Shown one piece after another: positions 17,745-26,874 of a stretch of 64,000 bases of DNA (its first letter is position 1; every line of letters starts with the position of its first letter). The DNA is from Pleomorphomonas carboxyditropha (lineage in GTDB: Bacteria > Pseudomonadota > Alphaproteobacteria > Rhizobiales > Pleomorphomonadaceae). The translations under genes and the position numbers were made by a program. Where the stretch lies: contig NZ_NQVN01000002.1 of the NCBI RefSeq assembly GCF_002770725.1, positions 398,622 through 462,621 of the forward strand, written 5' to 3'. Under the pieces are notes generated by a model. The model saw only the letters and a program-made list of their open reading frames with translations, was not told where the DNA came from and made no database searches.

Positions 17745-18764
17745 TCAGTCGCCCCAGCAGTTCTGGAGGCCCCACTCGCTGTCCTTGGAGTCGAGGCCCG
17801 GCATCGGCTTGTCGGTGATGAGGTAGGAGCCGGTATCGACGAAGCCGGACGGCTTCTTGCCGCTCGCCGCATACTCGGCCACCGCGTCGACGCCCATCGA
17901 CGCCATCTTGTAGGGGAACTGCATCACCGTCGCGGCGATGATCCCGGCCTTGACGTTGCGCACGCCGGCGCAGCCGCCGTCGATCGAGGTCAGGATGACG
18001 TCGTTTTCCTTGCCGAACGACTTCAGCGCCGCGTAGCCGCCGGCCGCCGCCGGCTCGTTGATCGTATAGACGACGTTGATGTCGCCGTTCTTGGAGAGAA
18101 GGTTCTCCATGCCGATCTGGCCCTTGTCCTGGGCGCCGTTGGTGATGGCGGCGCCGGCAATGGCCGGATCGCCCTCGGCGATGCCGAAGCCCTTCAGGAA
18201 GCCGTCGTGGCGGAAGGTGTCGACCGTGCCGCCGGGCGTGCCGTCGAGCATGGCGATCACCGGCTTCTTGTCGCCGAGCGCCGCCTTGGCATAGGCGCCC
18301 TGCTGGACGCCAGCCTGGAAATTGTCCGTCGCGAAGGTGGCGTCGACGGCATCGGCCGGATCGGTGGCCGTGTCGAGCGCGATCACCAGCACGCCGGCGT
18401 CGCGCGCCTTCTTGATGACGTTGAGCATGCCCGAGGAGTTGTTGGGCGTCACCAGGATGCCCTTGGCGCCGGCCGAGATCAGGTCCTCGATGGCCGCCAC
18501 CTGGCCTTCATTGTCGCCGTCGAACTTGCCGGCGCGGGCGATCAGCGTCAGTCCCTTGGCTTTGGCCTCCGCCTCGGCCGCCTGGCGCATCTTGACGAAG
18601 AAGGGATTGACCTCGGTCTTGGTCACCAGGCCGACAATGGCGCCTTCCTGAGCATAGGAAACACCGGTCGCCCCGACGAGGCCGAAGGCGAGGGCGAAGA
18701 CCGCGCAGCTTATCGCTAGCTGCGAGGACGCGTGACGAGACCTGTCGCGATGAGAAGTCTGCAT
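17745..18764 (-). CDS. Sugar ABC transporter substrate-binding protein (RbsB/FrcB type)
   Basis: 339 residues with a Sec signal ending near SYAQE. The mature part is a type-1 periplasmic binding fold (VGLVTKTEVNPFFVKMRQAA, LVTPNNSSGM, VIALDTATDP, TINEPAAAGGYAAL). It ends with a ...NCWGD tail and has a cysteine in DGGCAG. The pair of C-terminal features resembles fructose/ribose binders, but the ligand is unproven. The ATG at 18764 follows GGGAGGAAAG. It begins its own transcription unit, because candidate operators lie just upstream. Confidence 0.92.
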   Translation of the reverse strand: MQTSHRDRSRHASSQLAISCAVFALAFGLVGATGVSYAQEGAIVGLVTKTEVNPFFVKMRQAAEAEAKAKGLTLIARAGKFDGDNEGQVAAIEDLISAGAKGILVTPNNSSGMLNVIKKARDAGVLVIALDTATDPADAVDATFATDNFQAGVQQGAYAKAALGDKKPVIAMLDGTPGGTVDTFRHDGFLKGFGIAEGDPAIAGAAITNGAQDKGQIGMENLLSKNGDINVVYTINEPAAAGGYAALKSFGKENDVILTSIDGGCAGVRNVKAGIIAATVMQFPYKMASMGVDAVAEYAASGKKPSGFVDTGSYLITDKPMPGLDSKDSEWGLQNCWGD

Positions 18765-18846
18765 ACTTTCCTCCCGGTTGTTGTCTGGAGCCGTTTCCTC
18801 TTCCGGCTCCGTGGCCCTTTCCTCCGAGGCCATCTCGATTTGACAG

Positions 18847-18899
18847 CAATTATGTATGAAGTCAAACATAAACAATATATATTTGTATATTTTTATCCA
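18847..18899. promoter_or_regulatory. Candidate ROK-repressor operators upstream of the binding-protein gene
   Basis: Two AT-rich elements sit upstream of the sugar-binding-protein gene. The one at 18884-18899 reads TGTATATTTTTATCCA and differs in one base from the palindrome core at 20661-20676. The one at 18847-18868, read on the minus strand, ends in ATACATAATTG exactly as the 20661-20682 copy does. The first overlaps the stop codon of the upstream kinase gene. Confidence 0.6.
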
Positions 18900-20533
18900 A
18901 AAGTAGCTTTCGACTGAGTGGTATTGTTCGTCGCCGTTTCCCCGGCCTGCGGCACCTCTTCGCCGGGGCCGGCAATCTCGCCCGTCAAGGAACCGATGCA
19001 GCGCATCGCCGCGCGAACCGGCGCGAGGCTGGAGAGGTCGCAATAGGCGGAGAACAGCGATTGATAGCGCGCCGACCGCGCCGCATCGGGGCGGAATTGC
19101 CGCCGCGACCGAGCGCCGAAGCGCTCGGCGCCCGCCTTGAAGTCGGCAACGACGCCCGCCGCGACGGCGCCGTGGATGGCGGCGCCCGTCGCCGTGGCGT
19201 GGGCGATCTCCGGCAGCTCGATCTCCCGGCCGAGGATGTCGGCCATGATCGCCACCAGCAGGGGATTGGCTTCGGCGAGGCCGGAGGTCATCACCACCCG
19301 CCGCGTGTCGAGGCCGCCGGCGGTGGCCAATTCGAGAATCCGGCGCGTTCCGTAGCAGAGGGCCTCCATCAGCGCCCGGTAGATGCCGGCGGCGGTGGTG
19401 TCGAGGCCGAAACCCATCAGCAGCCCCGACAGGCGCGAATCCGCGTGGGGAACGCGGTTGCCGTTCCACCAGTCGAGCCCGACGAGGTGATTGTCGCCGG
19501 GGGCGAGCTTTGCCGCCTCGGCGTTGTAGGCGGCAAAGCTCGCCGCCAGATCCGGACCGCGCGGAAAGGTGCGGGCGAACCAGGCAAGCACGTCGCCGAA
19601 GGCCGCTTGCCCCGCCTCGAAGAGCCACAGGTCCGGCAGGGAGCCGCCATGCGCCACGCCCTCGAGACCCTCGGGTAGAGGCCGGCGGCGTTCGGCGAGA
19701 AACATATAGGCGGCCGAGGTACCGAGCGCCCCGACCATGGTGCCGTCCTCGACGGCGCCGACGGCCGGCAGCACCGCGTGCGAGTCGATGATCGCCACCG
19801 CCACGGTGGCCGGCCCCTTGATGCCGGTGCGCCGCCGCCAGTCTTCGGTGAGTTCGCCGGCCGGGCTGCCGGCCGGCAGCGGCAGGGCAAGGCGGCTTTC
19901 GATGCCGGGCACTACGCCCGCGGGATAGCCTTCGATCGTGGAATATTGCGCCTTGTAGGCGGCGAAGCCGAGATTGCGCACCTCGTGGCCGGTGAGCTGC
20001 ATGACCATCCAGTCGCCGGCTTCGATGAAGCGGTCGGCCGCCGCCCAGACCGCCGGCGCCTCGGCCGCCACCTGCGCCGCCTTGGCGAGCAGCCATTCGC
20101 CGGAAAGCCGCCCGCCGAAATCGTCGAGAAAGGCGCCGCCCGCTGCGTTGATCGCGTCGGCATAGCGTTGGGCGCTGTGCTTCCAGAGCTTGACATAGGC
20201 GTGCGGCTCGCCGGGCATCGGCGCCGACAGCGGCGTGCCGTCCGCCGTCGCCGGCAGCGGCGACGAGGCGGTGAAGTCGAGGCCGATCGCCAGAATATGG
20301 CGATCCCGCCCGAGATGGATCAGCACTTCCTCGGCGGCGGCGAGATAGTCCCGGGCGTCCTGCAGGGCGAAGCCGGACGGCAAGGGCGTGCCATCGGCCA
20401 GCGATCCGCTCATCACGCCGTGGCGGTAGGGCGACGCATGGTGATCGACCGCCACGCCCGATCCGGCGTCGATCAGCACGCCGCGCACCGACAGCGTGCC
20501 GAAATCGAGGCCGATGAGATAACGCCCGCTCAT
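18893..20533 (-). CDS. FGGY-family carbohydrate kinase, ribulokinase-like
   Basis: 546 residues, close to ribulokinase length and longer than typical xylulokinases. The first nucleotide motif is IGLDFGTLSVRGVLID, the ribulokinase hallmark DWWNGNR is present, and the second domain has VMTSGLAEANPLLVAIMADI. The family phosphorylates ribulose and related keto-pentoses with ATP. The gene is the first of the leftward ROK-controlled set, upstream of an importer of the ribose/fructose type, so the imported sugar or its isomer is the likely substrate. No isomerase or epimerase is encoded in this cluster. The ATG at 20533 follows a GGGGGGAG ribosome binding site. Confidence 0.88.
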   Translation of the reverse strand: MSGRYLIGLDFGTLSVRGVLIDAGSGVAVDHHASPYRHGVMSGSLADGTPLPSGFALQDARDYLAAAEEVLIHLGRDRHILAIGLDFTASSPLPATADGTPLSAPMPGEPHAYVKLWKHSAQRYADAINAAGGAFLDDFGGRLSGEWLLAKAAQVAAEAPAVWAAADRFIEAGDWMVMQLTGHEVRNLGFAAYKAQYSTIEGYPAGVVPGIESRLALPLPAGSPAGELTEDWRRRTGIKGPATVAVAIIDSHAVLPAVGAVEDGTMVGALGTSAAYMFLAERRRPLPEGLEGVAHGGSLPDLWLFEAGQAAFGDVLAWFARTFPRGPDLAASFAAYNAEAAKLAPGDNHLVGLDWWNGNRVPHADSRLSGLLMGFGLDTTAAGIYRALMEALCYGTRRILELATAGGLDTRRVVMTSGLAEANPLLVAIMADILGREIELPEIAHATATGAAIHGAVAAGVVADFKAGAERFGARSRRQFRPDAARSARYQSLFSAYCDLSSLAPVRAAMRCIGSLTGEIAGPGEEVPQAGETATNNTTQSKATFG

Positions 20534-20654
20534 GCCGCCGCTCCCCCCGATCGACGCCGGCGCTCGGCCCGTCGCTGCAAAAGGCCGTGGCGGCATGGGC
20601 ACCCGCCGCAGCCCCTTCGCTTCTACAGAGGCTTGATGTAATCAAAAGTCAATG

Positions 20655-20682
20655 CAATTTTGTATATTTTTATACATAATTG
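20655..20682. promoter_or_regulatory. 28-bp near-perfect palindrome, candidate ROK operator
   Basis: Between the divergent kinase and ROK genes, the core TGTATATTTTTATACA (20661-20676) is a perfect inverted repeat around TTTT. Flanks CAATT and AATTG extend the dyad to 28 bases with one mismatch. Its position suggests autoregulation and control of the kinase. Confidence 0.7.
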
Positions 20683-20756
20683 ATGGCGCGAATAACCCTT
20701 GGCGCTTTATCCGAACGCGTTTATTGGCTACATCTGGCGTAGCAGGAGAGCGTCCG

Positions 20757-22013
20757 ATGCCTACCAGAGACAGTGCCGGCGACAACGCGGCGCTGACCAA
20801 TGCCAGCGACATCTTTTCCCTGATCGCCACCGGCGCGGCCGTCTCGCGTTCGGCGCTGCTCGAGAGGTCGGGGCTGTCGCGGGTAACGGTGACCCAGCGG
20901 CTGAACGCGCTGATCGCCGCCGATCTGGTCGAGGAAGCGGCGAAGACGCTGCCGAGCGGCGGCCGTCCCACCCGTGTGCTGGCCGTCAACCGGCGGGTGG
21001 GCCATGTGCTGGTGGCCAATATCGGCGAAGCCCATCTCCACCTGGCGCTGATGTCGCCGGAACCGGCGGTGATCGCCCAGAGCACGCTGCGCTACGAGGT
21101 GGCGGAAGGGCCGGCGGCGACGCTCGACAGGATCGCCGACGGATTCCGCCGCCTGCTGTCCGACACGGACGGCGGCGACGGCATGCTGCTCGGCATCGGG
21201 CTGAGCCTGCCGGCGCCGGTCGACTACAAGCGCGGCCGCGTCGTCGGGCCGTCGATCATGCGCGGCTGGGACGACGTCGACATCATCGGCCCGATGGTCG
21301 GGCATTTCGGCGTGCCGGTCTACGTCGACAACGACGTCAACCTGATGACCCTCTATGAGTATCGCCGGCATTTCCACCTCGCCGACGACATGCTGTTCAT
21401 CAAGGTGGGCACCGGCATCGGCGCCGGCTTCATCGCCGACGGCAAGATCTTCCGCGGCGCCCACGGCGCCTCTGGCGATATCGGCCACATCCAGTTCGAC
21501 TCCGACGATCCGCCGCTGTGCCGCTGCGGCAAGCTCGGCTGCGTCGAAGCGCGCGCCGCCGGCTGGGCCATCGCCCGCGACCTGCGCGCCCACGGCTTCA
21601 AGGCGGACAACGCCCGCGACGTGATAGCCCTCGTCGAGGAGCAGGTTCCCGAGGCGATCATGATGCTGCGCAAGGCCGGCCGCGTCATCGGCGAGGTGAT
21701 GGCCGATGTCGTCAGCATCCTCAATCCCGGCCTGATCGTCGTCGGCGGAACGCTGGCGCGCGGCGGCGACTTCCTGCTGTCCGGCATCCGCGAGCTGGTC
21801 TATCAGCGCTGCCTGCCGCTGGCGACGCGGGAACTCAATATCGTTCTCGCTCCGCCGCAGGCCGACATCGCCTTGTTCGGCGCCGGCCAACTGGTGGTCG
21901 ACAACGTCTTTTCGCCGGCCGGAGCCGCCAATCTGCTCAATCGCATGGTCTCGACCGCGGTTCGGCCGGATCGCCCGGAGCGGGCCAGACGTCGGATGGG
22001 GCGGGCGGGCTGA
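20757..22013 (+). CDS. ROK-family transcriptional repressor
   Basis: 418 residues. An N-terminal winged helix (VSRSALLERSGLSRVTVTQR) precedes a ROK domain with the phosphate-binding LIKVGTGIGAG-type motif and the zinc-binding CRCGKLGCVE cluster. The architecture matches NagC/Mlc/XylR repressors, which release DNA on binding a sugar or sugar phosphate. The ATG at 20757 has AGGAG upstream. It is divergent from the ribulokinase-like gene and very probably controls both it and the importer through the AT-rich palindromes. Confidence 0.93.
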   Translation: MPTRDSAGDNAALTNASDIFSLIATGAAVSRSALLERSGLSRVTVTQRLNALIAADLVEEAAKTLPSGGRPTRVLAVNRRVGHVLVANIGEAHLHLALMSPEPAVIAQSTLRYEVAEGPAATLDRIADGFRRLLSDTDGGDGMLLGIGLSLPAPVDYKRGRVVGPSIMRGWDDVDIIGPMVGHFGVPVYVDNDVNLMTLYEYRRHFHLADDMLFIKVGTGIGAGFIADGKIFRGAHGASGDIGHIQFDSDDPPLCRCGKLGCVEARAAGWAIARDLRAHGFKADNARDVIALVEEQVPEAIMMLRKAGRVIGEVMADVVSILNPGLIVVGGTLARGGDFLLSGIRELVYQRCLPLATRELNIVLAPPQADIALFGAGQLVVDNVFSPAGAANLLNRMVSTAVRPDRPERARRRMGRAG

Positions 22014-22146
22014 GGCTTCCAGAACGCCGTGCGTTGGGCAGCTAGGGCGCAGAAAATGCGATTGCCATGCATTCGCATCAGGAGCCCTACAGATGGTCAT
22101 GGGCCCGATAAATGTTACACGTAGCGGGGCCGCCTTGTCGCCCTGC

Positions 22147-22163
22147 CATAATCATGATAATGA
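22147..22163 (+). promoter_or_regulatory. Possible Fur-like box upstream of the AraC gene
   Basis: The 248 bases between the ROK and AraC genes hold no gene. CATAATCATGATAATGA (22147-22163) contains one good Fur half-site (TGATAAT); the opposite half is poor. An ATGCGA/TCGCAT inverted repeat lies near 22056-22078. Weak evidence. Confidence 0.25.
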
Positions 22164-22261
22164 AACTCATGTTTATAGACGTGGATTTCAAGGCGTTCGA
22201 CGACGGATTTGGTTGTGCCTACCCGGCGGGCAGACCCGGACGGCTGGCCATCTGACGTCTC

Positions 22262-23221
22262 GTGTCGCCTTCTCGTGCGAAGGGACATCCTTCGCTGACT
22301 GGAAACGGCTCGAAAGTGACCTACCAGCATTCGATGATTTGCCACACCGAAGGCATCCAGCCGATCGCGCCGGTCAAGTGGCGCGGTCTCGACGGCCTCA
22401 TGAGCGTGTTCTGGGACGCCGAAGGGCAAGCGGGAGCGGGGGCTTATTACCTGTCTCCGGATCCGCGCATGGTGATCTTCTTCAATGACGTGTCACGCCA
22501 GATCAGCATGTCGAACCGGGGCGACGACTTCGGACGATACGATCGCCCGATGACCAGGGCGCTGTATGTGCCGGCCGGCGTTCCCCTGTGGACGAGATTC
22601 AACGCCTGGCACCGCTTTTCGCATCTCGACCTGCATCTGCACCAGGACCGGCTGTTGCGCCTGTTGTCGCCTTCGGTCGGCGGCTCGGCCGCCCGGTCGA
22701 TCCTGCGCTGTCCGGTGGAAATTCAGGACGTCGGACCGATCGAAACGCTGGCCGGCCTGCTCGTCGAGGAGGTTTCCAACCCCTCGAAACACGCGATTTA
22801 CGCCGAGAGTCTGGTCGCCAGCATCGTGACGGCTCTGCTCGACATTCCCGAGCGACCGCCCGAGCAACCCAACGCGCGGCTGACCCAGGCGCAGATGAAC
22901 AGGCTGGCCGCGACGATCAGGGCAAACGGCGACCGCCGCATGACGGTCGGCGAGATGGCGGCCGCGGTCGGCCTGTCGGAGAGCTGGTTCGCCACCGTGT
23001 TCAAGCAGACGACCGGCCAGACGCCGCTTCAGTGGCAGCTCGGGCGGCGGATCGAGCAGGCGCAGGCGCTTCTGGCCGAAAGCAGCCTCAGCCTGGTGGA
23101 TATCGCGGCGCAGCTCGGCTTTTCCGATCAGGCCCACCTGACCAAGGTGTTTCGCCAGATCGTCGGCGAAACGCCCGCCGCCTGGCGGCGTTCGCGCCTC
23201 AACGCCCTCATCGCGACCTGA
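22262..23221 (+). CDS. AraC-family transcriptional regulator
   Basis: About 319 residues. The C-terminal AraC DNA-binding domain has both helix-turn-helix motifs (MTVGEMAAAVGLSESWFATV and LVDIAAQLGFSDQAHLTKVF). The N-terminal half is a poorly conserved sensor. Its place next to a TonB-dependent receptor and a FecBCD importer resembles AraC regulators of siderophore uptake (PchR/YbtA group), which sense an imported siderophore; that role is inferred. The start is uncertain: GTG 22262 has no ribosome binding site, and ATG 22334 is an alternative. Confidence 0.85.
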   Translation: MSPSRAKGHPSLTGNGSKVTYQHSMICHTEGIQPIAPVKWRGLDGLMSVFWDAEGQAGAGAYYLSPDPRMVIFFNDVSRQISMSNRGDDFGRYDRPMTRALYVPAGVPLWTRFNAWHRFSHLDLHLHQDRLLRLLSPSVGGSAARSILRCPVEIQDVGPIETLAGLLVEEVSNPSKHAIYAESLVASIVTALLDIPERPPEQPNARLTQAQMNRLAATIRANGDRRMTVGEMAAAVGLSESWFATVFKQTTGQTPLQWQLGRRIEQAQALLAESSLSLVDIAAQLGFSDQAHLTKVFRQIVGETPAAWRRSRLNALIAT

Positions 23222-23223
23222 TT

Positions 23224-23248
23224 CCCGCCCGGATCGGCTCCGGGCGGG
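23224..23248. terminator. Hairpin between convergent AraC and receptor genes
   Basis: Perfect 10-bp GC stem (23224-23233 with 23239-23248) with a 5-base loop, followed on the plus strand by CTTTG. It starts three bases after the AraC stop and probably ends that transcript. Confidence 0.65.
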
Positions 23249-23258
23249 CTTTGCTGTC

Positions 23259-25406
23259 TCACCAGGTCTGCCGCAGGGTCGCCATGATCGACCGGCCGGG
23301 ATTGTACCAGTCCGCTCCATAGCCGCCGTAGGCGACGTGCTTTTCGTCGAACAGATTGCTGACGTTGAGCTGGAACGTCGTGTTTTCCTGGATCTTGTAG
23401 GTAAAAGAAGCATCGAAGACGACGGCGCTATCCGATTTCTTGGCATTCGCGTCGGTGAAGTAATACGAGCCCATATAGCGTGCGCCGAGTCCGAAGGTCA
23501 TGTCTCCGCGCGAACCATCGCCTTCCAGCGTATAGGTGCCCCAGAGCGAAGCGAGGTGTTCCGGCACTAGGCCGAGACGGTTGCCCTCGTTCGTGCCGGC
23601 ATTTTCTACAATCTCGGAGTCGATATAGCTATAGGCCGCGATCAGGTTGATATTGTCCGTCACTTCGGCCTTGGCCTCAAGATCGATACCTCGGTGCCGA
23701 ATCTTGCCGACTGTCGATTGTGTGTAAGTGACGGGATCGGTGACCGTGATGTTTTCCTTCGTCAGATCGTAGATGGCTGCGCTGAACAGAGCCGGGAAAG
23801 CATCCGGCCGGTATTTGATCCCAACTTCATACTGTTTGCCGGTCTCGGGTTCAGTACCTACCGACGGCGGAGCGACGGATTCGGCATAGCTTGCATAGGC
23901 CGCAAGTTCCCCGGTGATTTTGTAGGTCAGGCCGAAGCGTTTGGTAAATTCGCTGAGCGAATCTTCACCGCTGGACGCTCCGGTATAGGCATTGAGGCCT
24001 TCCGTCTCGATATCAAGCCAGTCATTGCGCAGGCCGACGGTCGCAGTCAACTTGTCGAAGACGGTCAGATCCTGCTGGAGGTAGATTGCCTTGGTCTTCT
24101 GGTCGTTCTTCGTGCTTGAGTAGAACGGAACTGAATCGGGCGCGCCGGAATAGACTGGGTTCTCCCAGTCGATGCCGGGCGCGACACCGTAATCGGTTGT
24201 GCTATCAGATTTGAACTTGTTGTATTCGAGACCGACGAGCGTGCGGCTATTCATATTGTTGAAACGCGTCTCGTAGAGCAGATGCGAATCGACGATGAAC
24301 TGCTCGCTGGAGCCATCATTGCCGTAATAATAGCGGTCCGCTATGGTATCACCGTTTGCGAGCGCATTCGGCTCATAAATATAGGCATAGCCGAAATTGG
24401 TATGCGTTTTGCTGTAGCGGGCATTCGTATTGAAGGTCAGGCCATTGCCGAAAGCATGATCGAGCATAATGCTCACCGAGTCCCGGTCGATGTCGCGATA
24501 GTTATAGTCGGGTTCACCGAAGAAGCGGTCTCTGGAGAAATCAGAGCCCTCCGGGTGGCCGCCGCTGCCAGGCGTTCCGTCCTTGTCCAGATGATCGAAG
24601 ACGACCGACACGCTGGTCGCGTCGGTGGGGCGCCAAGTTAGGCCACCCATGATGAAGTTTTCATCATCCTGGGAATAATCATATTCGGCATTCGACCGCT
24701 GGAGCTTGCCGGTCAGGCGATATGAGAGCGTGTCGTCTTCGGTGATGTTGTCGCCAAAATCGAAACCCGCCTCCTTGTGCGAGAACGATCCTCCGGTGCC
24801 ATAAACCTCGCCGAAACGCTCGCTCTTCGGCCTCTTGGTAACATAGTTGACCGACCCACCAGGATCGGAAACCCCAAAGCCGGTGGAACTGGCGCCCTTC
24901 AGAACCTCGACGCGCTCGAAGGCATATGGCTCCTCCCGAAGCCCGCCGAAGGGGGAGCCGATGACCAGACCGTCGCGATAGGTATAGGTATCGAAGCCGC
25001 GGATCTGGAAATAGTCGAACCGGTCGTCGGAACCGTAATAGTCAGTGCTCACGCCGGCGGTATATTGCAGGACCTGTTCGACACTGTCGGCGCCACGCTC
25101 CTGGATCTCCTTGGCGGTGATGACGGAGACCGCGGCGGGCGTTTCCAGGATATCCGTCGGCATCTTGCCGCCGCTGGTGGTCTTGGTGGCGACGATCGTC
25201 TTGGAGTCGTCGCCGCTGCCGGCTCCCTCGACGGTGATGGTCTCCAGGACCGTGGCGTCGTCGGCGGTCTTCGCCGTATCGTTCTCCTGCGCCCTCAGGG
25301 AAACGGGCGTCACGGCCATGAGCGCCGAGCACCCCAGCAGGACCGCCGTCCGACAGCGCAACGGGCTCTTCTGTCTGGTATTTCCGGCTGTTGTCGCAGT
25401 GTCCAT
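23259..25406 (-). CDS. TonB-dependent siderophore receptor
   Basis: 715 residues. A signal peptide ends around SLRAQE and a TonB-box-like ETITVEG follows. The plug domain shows PAAVSVITAKEIQERGADSV, FDYFQIRGFDTY, ERVEVLKGASS and PGGSVNYVTKRP. The 22-strand barrel ends in the terminal Phe/Trp signature (ATLRQTW). It moves a ferric siderophore across the outer membrane using TonB energy, and the FecBCD-type genes across the intergenic region are the natural inner-membrane partner. Base composition is odd: 24301-24420 is 50% G+C by direct count against about 70% in neighbouring genes. This suggests the barrel region was acquired from a lower-GC donor. The ATG at 25406 has only a weak ribosome binding site. 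Confidence 0.93.
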   Translation of the reverse strand: MDTATTAGNTRQKSPLRCRTAVLLGCSALMAVTPVSLRAQENDTAKTADDATVLETITVEGAGSGDDSKTIVATKTTSGGKMPTDILETPAAVSVITAKEIQERGADSVEQVLQYTAGVSTDYYGSDDRFDYFQIRGFDTYTYRDGLVIGSPFGGLREEPYAFERVEVLKGASSTGFGVSDPGGSVNYVTKRPKSERFGEVYGTGGSFSHKEAGFDFGDNITEDDTLSYRLTGKLQRSNAEYDYSQDDENFIMGGLTWRPTDATSVSVVFDHLDKDGTPGSGGHPEGSDFSRDRFFGEPDYNYRDIDRDSVSIMLDHAFGNGLTFNTNARYSKTHTNFGYAYIYEPNALANGDTIADRYYYGNDGSSEQFIVDSHLLYETRFNNMNSRTLVGLEYNKFKSDSTTDYGVAPGIDWENPVYSGAPDSVPFYSSTKNDQKTKAIYLQQDLTVFDKLTATVGLRNDWLDIETEGLNAYTGASSGEDSLSEFTKRFGLTYKITGELAAYASYAESVAPPSVGTEPETGKQYEVGIKYRPDAFPALFSAAIYDLTKENITVTDPVTYTQSTVGKIRHRGIDLEAKAEVTDNINLIAAYSYIDSEIVENAGTNEGNRLGLVPEHLASLWGTYTLEGDGSRGDMTFGLGARYMGSYYFTDANAKKSDSAVVFDASFTYKIQENTTFQLNVSNLFDEKHVAYGGYGADWYNPGRSIMATLRQTW

Positions 25407-25706
25407 GTTGGGGTCCCCGAGGTTGAGTTTCTCTTGCCGGAAGCCGGCTGAGGGGCGTCGACCCGACCGAAAAAGGCTACTGATGACAGCATCCCGCCGG
25501 CCATTCGATCGTGCGCCGCCCTTGCCGCGCCATCGACGGCCGGGGTCGCCCAACACCCCCGTCAGCCTCATCTAACTTGATGGTTTTTCTCTGGTATTGT
25601 AGCTTTTTCCGTTTTTGTAGGATTCCCCGGAAACTTCCGTCCGCACCGTCTCTGAGCGGCGAAACGCGCTTGACCTCGGCATATGAAGCTGAAAACTGAT
25701 GTCAAC
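25407..25706. promoter_or_regulatory. Upstream region of the receptor gene
   Basis: 300 bases with no convincing gene. The stretch around 25570-25625 is T-rich and could hold the receptor promoter. I see no clear Fur or Irr box here. Confidence 0.3.
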
Positions 25707-25855
25707 TTAGAGCCTGCCCCGAAACTCTACTGGGTTGGACATCTGGCTTCGCTTTCTGCGCTTCCGGTGCTCACGAACCTCAAGTTCGCTCCGCTCCGGT
25801 TCTCGAAACCATCGCCATCTGCCGCAACCCAGCGAATTTCGAGTCAGGCTCTTAA
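25707..25855. repeat. Palindromic MITE/RIME-like element, about 149 bp
   Basis: The left end (25707-25737) and right end (25825-25855) are imperfect 31-base inverted repeats, sharing GAGCCTG, CGAAA and CTGGGTTG in the same order. The interior is itself partly self-complementary (CGAAC...GTTCG and CCGGT...CCGG), giving a nested-palindrome layout like the rhizobial intergenic mosaic elements. It has no open frame and ends 30 bases before the iron-binding-protein start. No target-site duplication is evident. Confidence 0.6.
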
Positions 25856-25884
25856 ACCGACCCAAACCGCCACGGAGTGGACGG

Positions 25885-26874
25885 ATGCCGCGCTTCCTCC
25901 TGCCGTTCGTCGCCATCTTGCTGCCGATGCTGGCTTTCGGCGCCGCCCATGCCGGGGAGGGCGCCGCCTATCCCATCACCATCAGGCATGCGCTCGGCAC
26001 GACGGTGATTCCCGCCAAGCCTCAACGGGTGGCGACGGTCGCCTGGGCCAACCACGAGGTGCCGCTAGCCCTCGGCATCGTGCCCGTCGGCTTCGCCGCC
26101 GCCAACTTCGGCGACGACGACGGCGATGGCCTGCTGCCCTGGGTGGCCGAGAAACTGGCGGCGCTGCACGCCGACAAGCCGGTTCTGTTCGACGAGGGCG
26201 ACGGCATCGACTTCGAGGCGGTCGCCGCCACCGAGCCCGACGTGATCCTCGCCGCCTATTCCGGCCTCAGCCGCTCGGACTACGACACGCTGAGCCGCAT
26301 CGCCCCGGTGGTCGCCTATCCCGAGGCGCCCTGGTCGACCGACTGGCGCGACATGATCCGCCTGAACAGCGCCGGGCTCGGCATGGCCGAGGAGGGCGAC
26401 CGGCTGATCGCCGGCATCGAGGCGGAAATCGCCGCGGAGGTGAAGCGGTATCCCGAGATCGACGGCAGATCGGCGATGTTCGTCACCCATCTCGACGCCA
26501 GCGATCTCAGCCTCGTCAGCTTCTACACGATGCAGGACACCCGGGTACGGTTCTTCAGGGACCTGGGACTGGCCATGCCGGCAAGCGTCGCCGAGGCTTC
26601 GAAAGGCGGCGGTTTCGCCGGGTCGATCAGCACCGAGCGCATCGATGCCTTCGACGACGTCGATATCGTCGTGACCTACGGCGACCGCCGGCTCGTCGAG
26701 GCGATGAAGGCCAATCCGCTCTTGGCCCGCATGCCGGCGGTGGCCCACGACGCCATCGTCACGCTTGGCCGCGATCCGCTCGGAACGGCGGCCAATCCGA
26801 CGCCGCTGTCGATCTCCTGGGTGCTGAAGGATTATGTGGCGCTGCTGGCGGAGGCGGCCAGGAAGTCGAGATGA
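25885..26874 (+). CDS. Iron-siderophore ABC transporter substrate-binding protein (FecB/FepB type)
   Basis: 329 residues with a signal peptide ending near AAHAGE. The type III helical-backbone binding fold of cluster VIII shows YPITIRHALGTTVIPAKPQR, PVGFAAANFGD, EPDVILAAYSGLS, and a C-terminal DAIVTLGRDPLG. It carries a ferric siderophore from the outer membrane receptor to the permease pair. The ATG at 25885 has GGAG upstream. Its upstream DNA is occupied almost entirely by the palindromic element, so its promoter must lie within or before that element. Confidence 0.9.
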   Translation: MPRFLLPFVAILLPMLAFGAAHAGEGAAYPITIRHALGTTVIPAKPQRVATVAWANHEVPLALGIVPVGFAAANFGDDDGDGLLPWVAEKLAALHADKPVLFDEGDGIDFEAVAATEPDVILAAYSGLSRSDYDTLSRIAPVVAYPEAPWSTDWRDMIRLNSAGLGMAEEGDRLIAGIEAEIAAEVKRYPEIDGRSAMFVTHLDASDLSLVSFYTMQDTRVRFFRDLGLAMPASVAEASKGGGFAGSISTERIDAFDDVDIVVTYGDRRLVEAMKANPLLARMPAVAHDAIVTLGRDPLGTAANPTPLSISWVLKDYVALLAEAARKSR

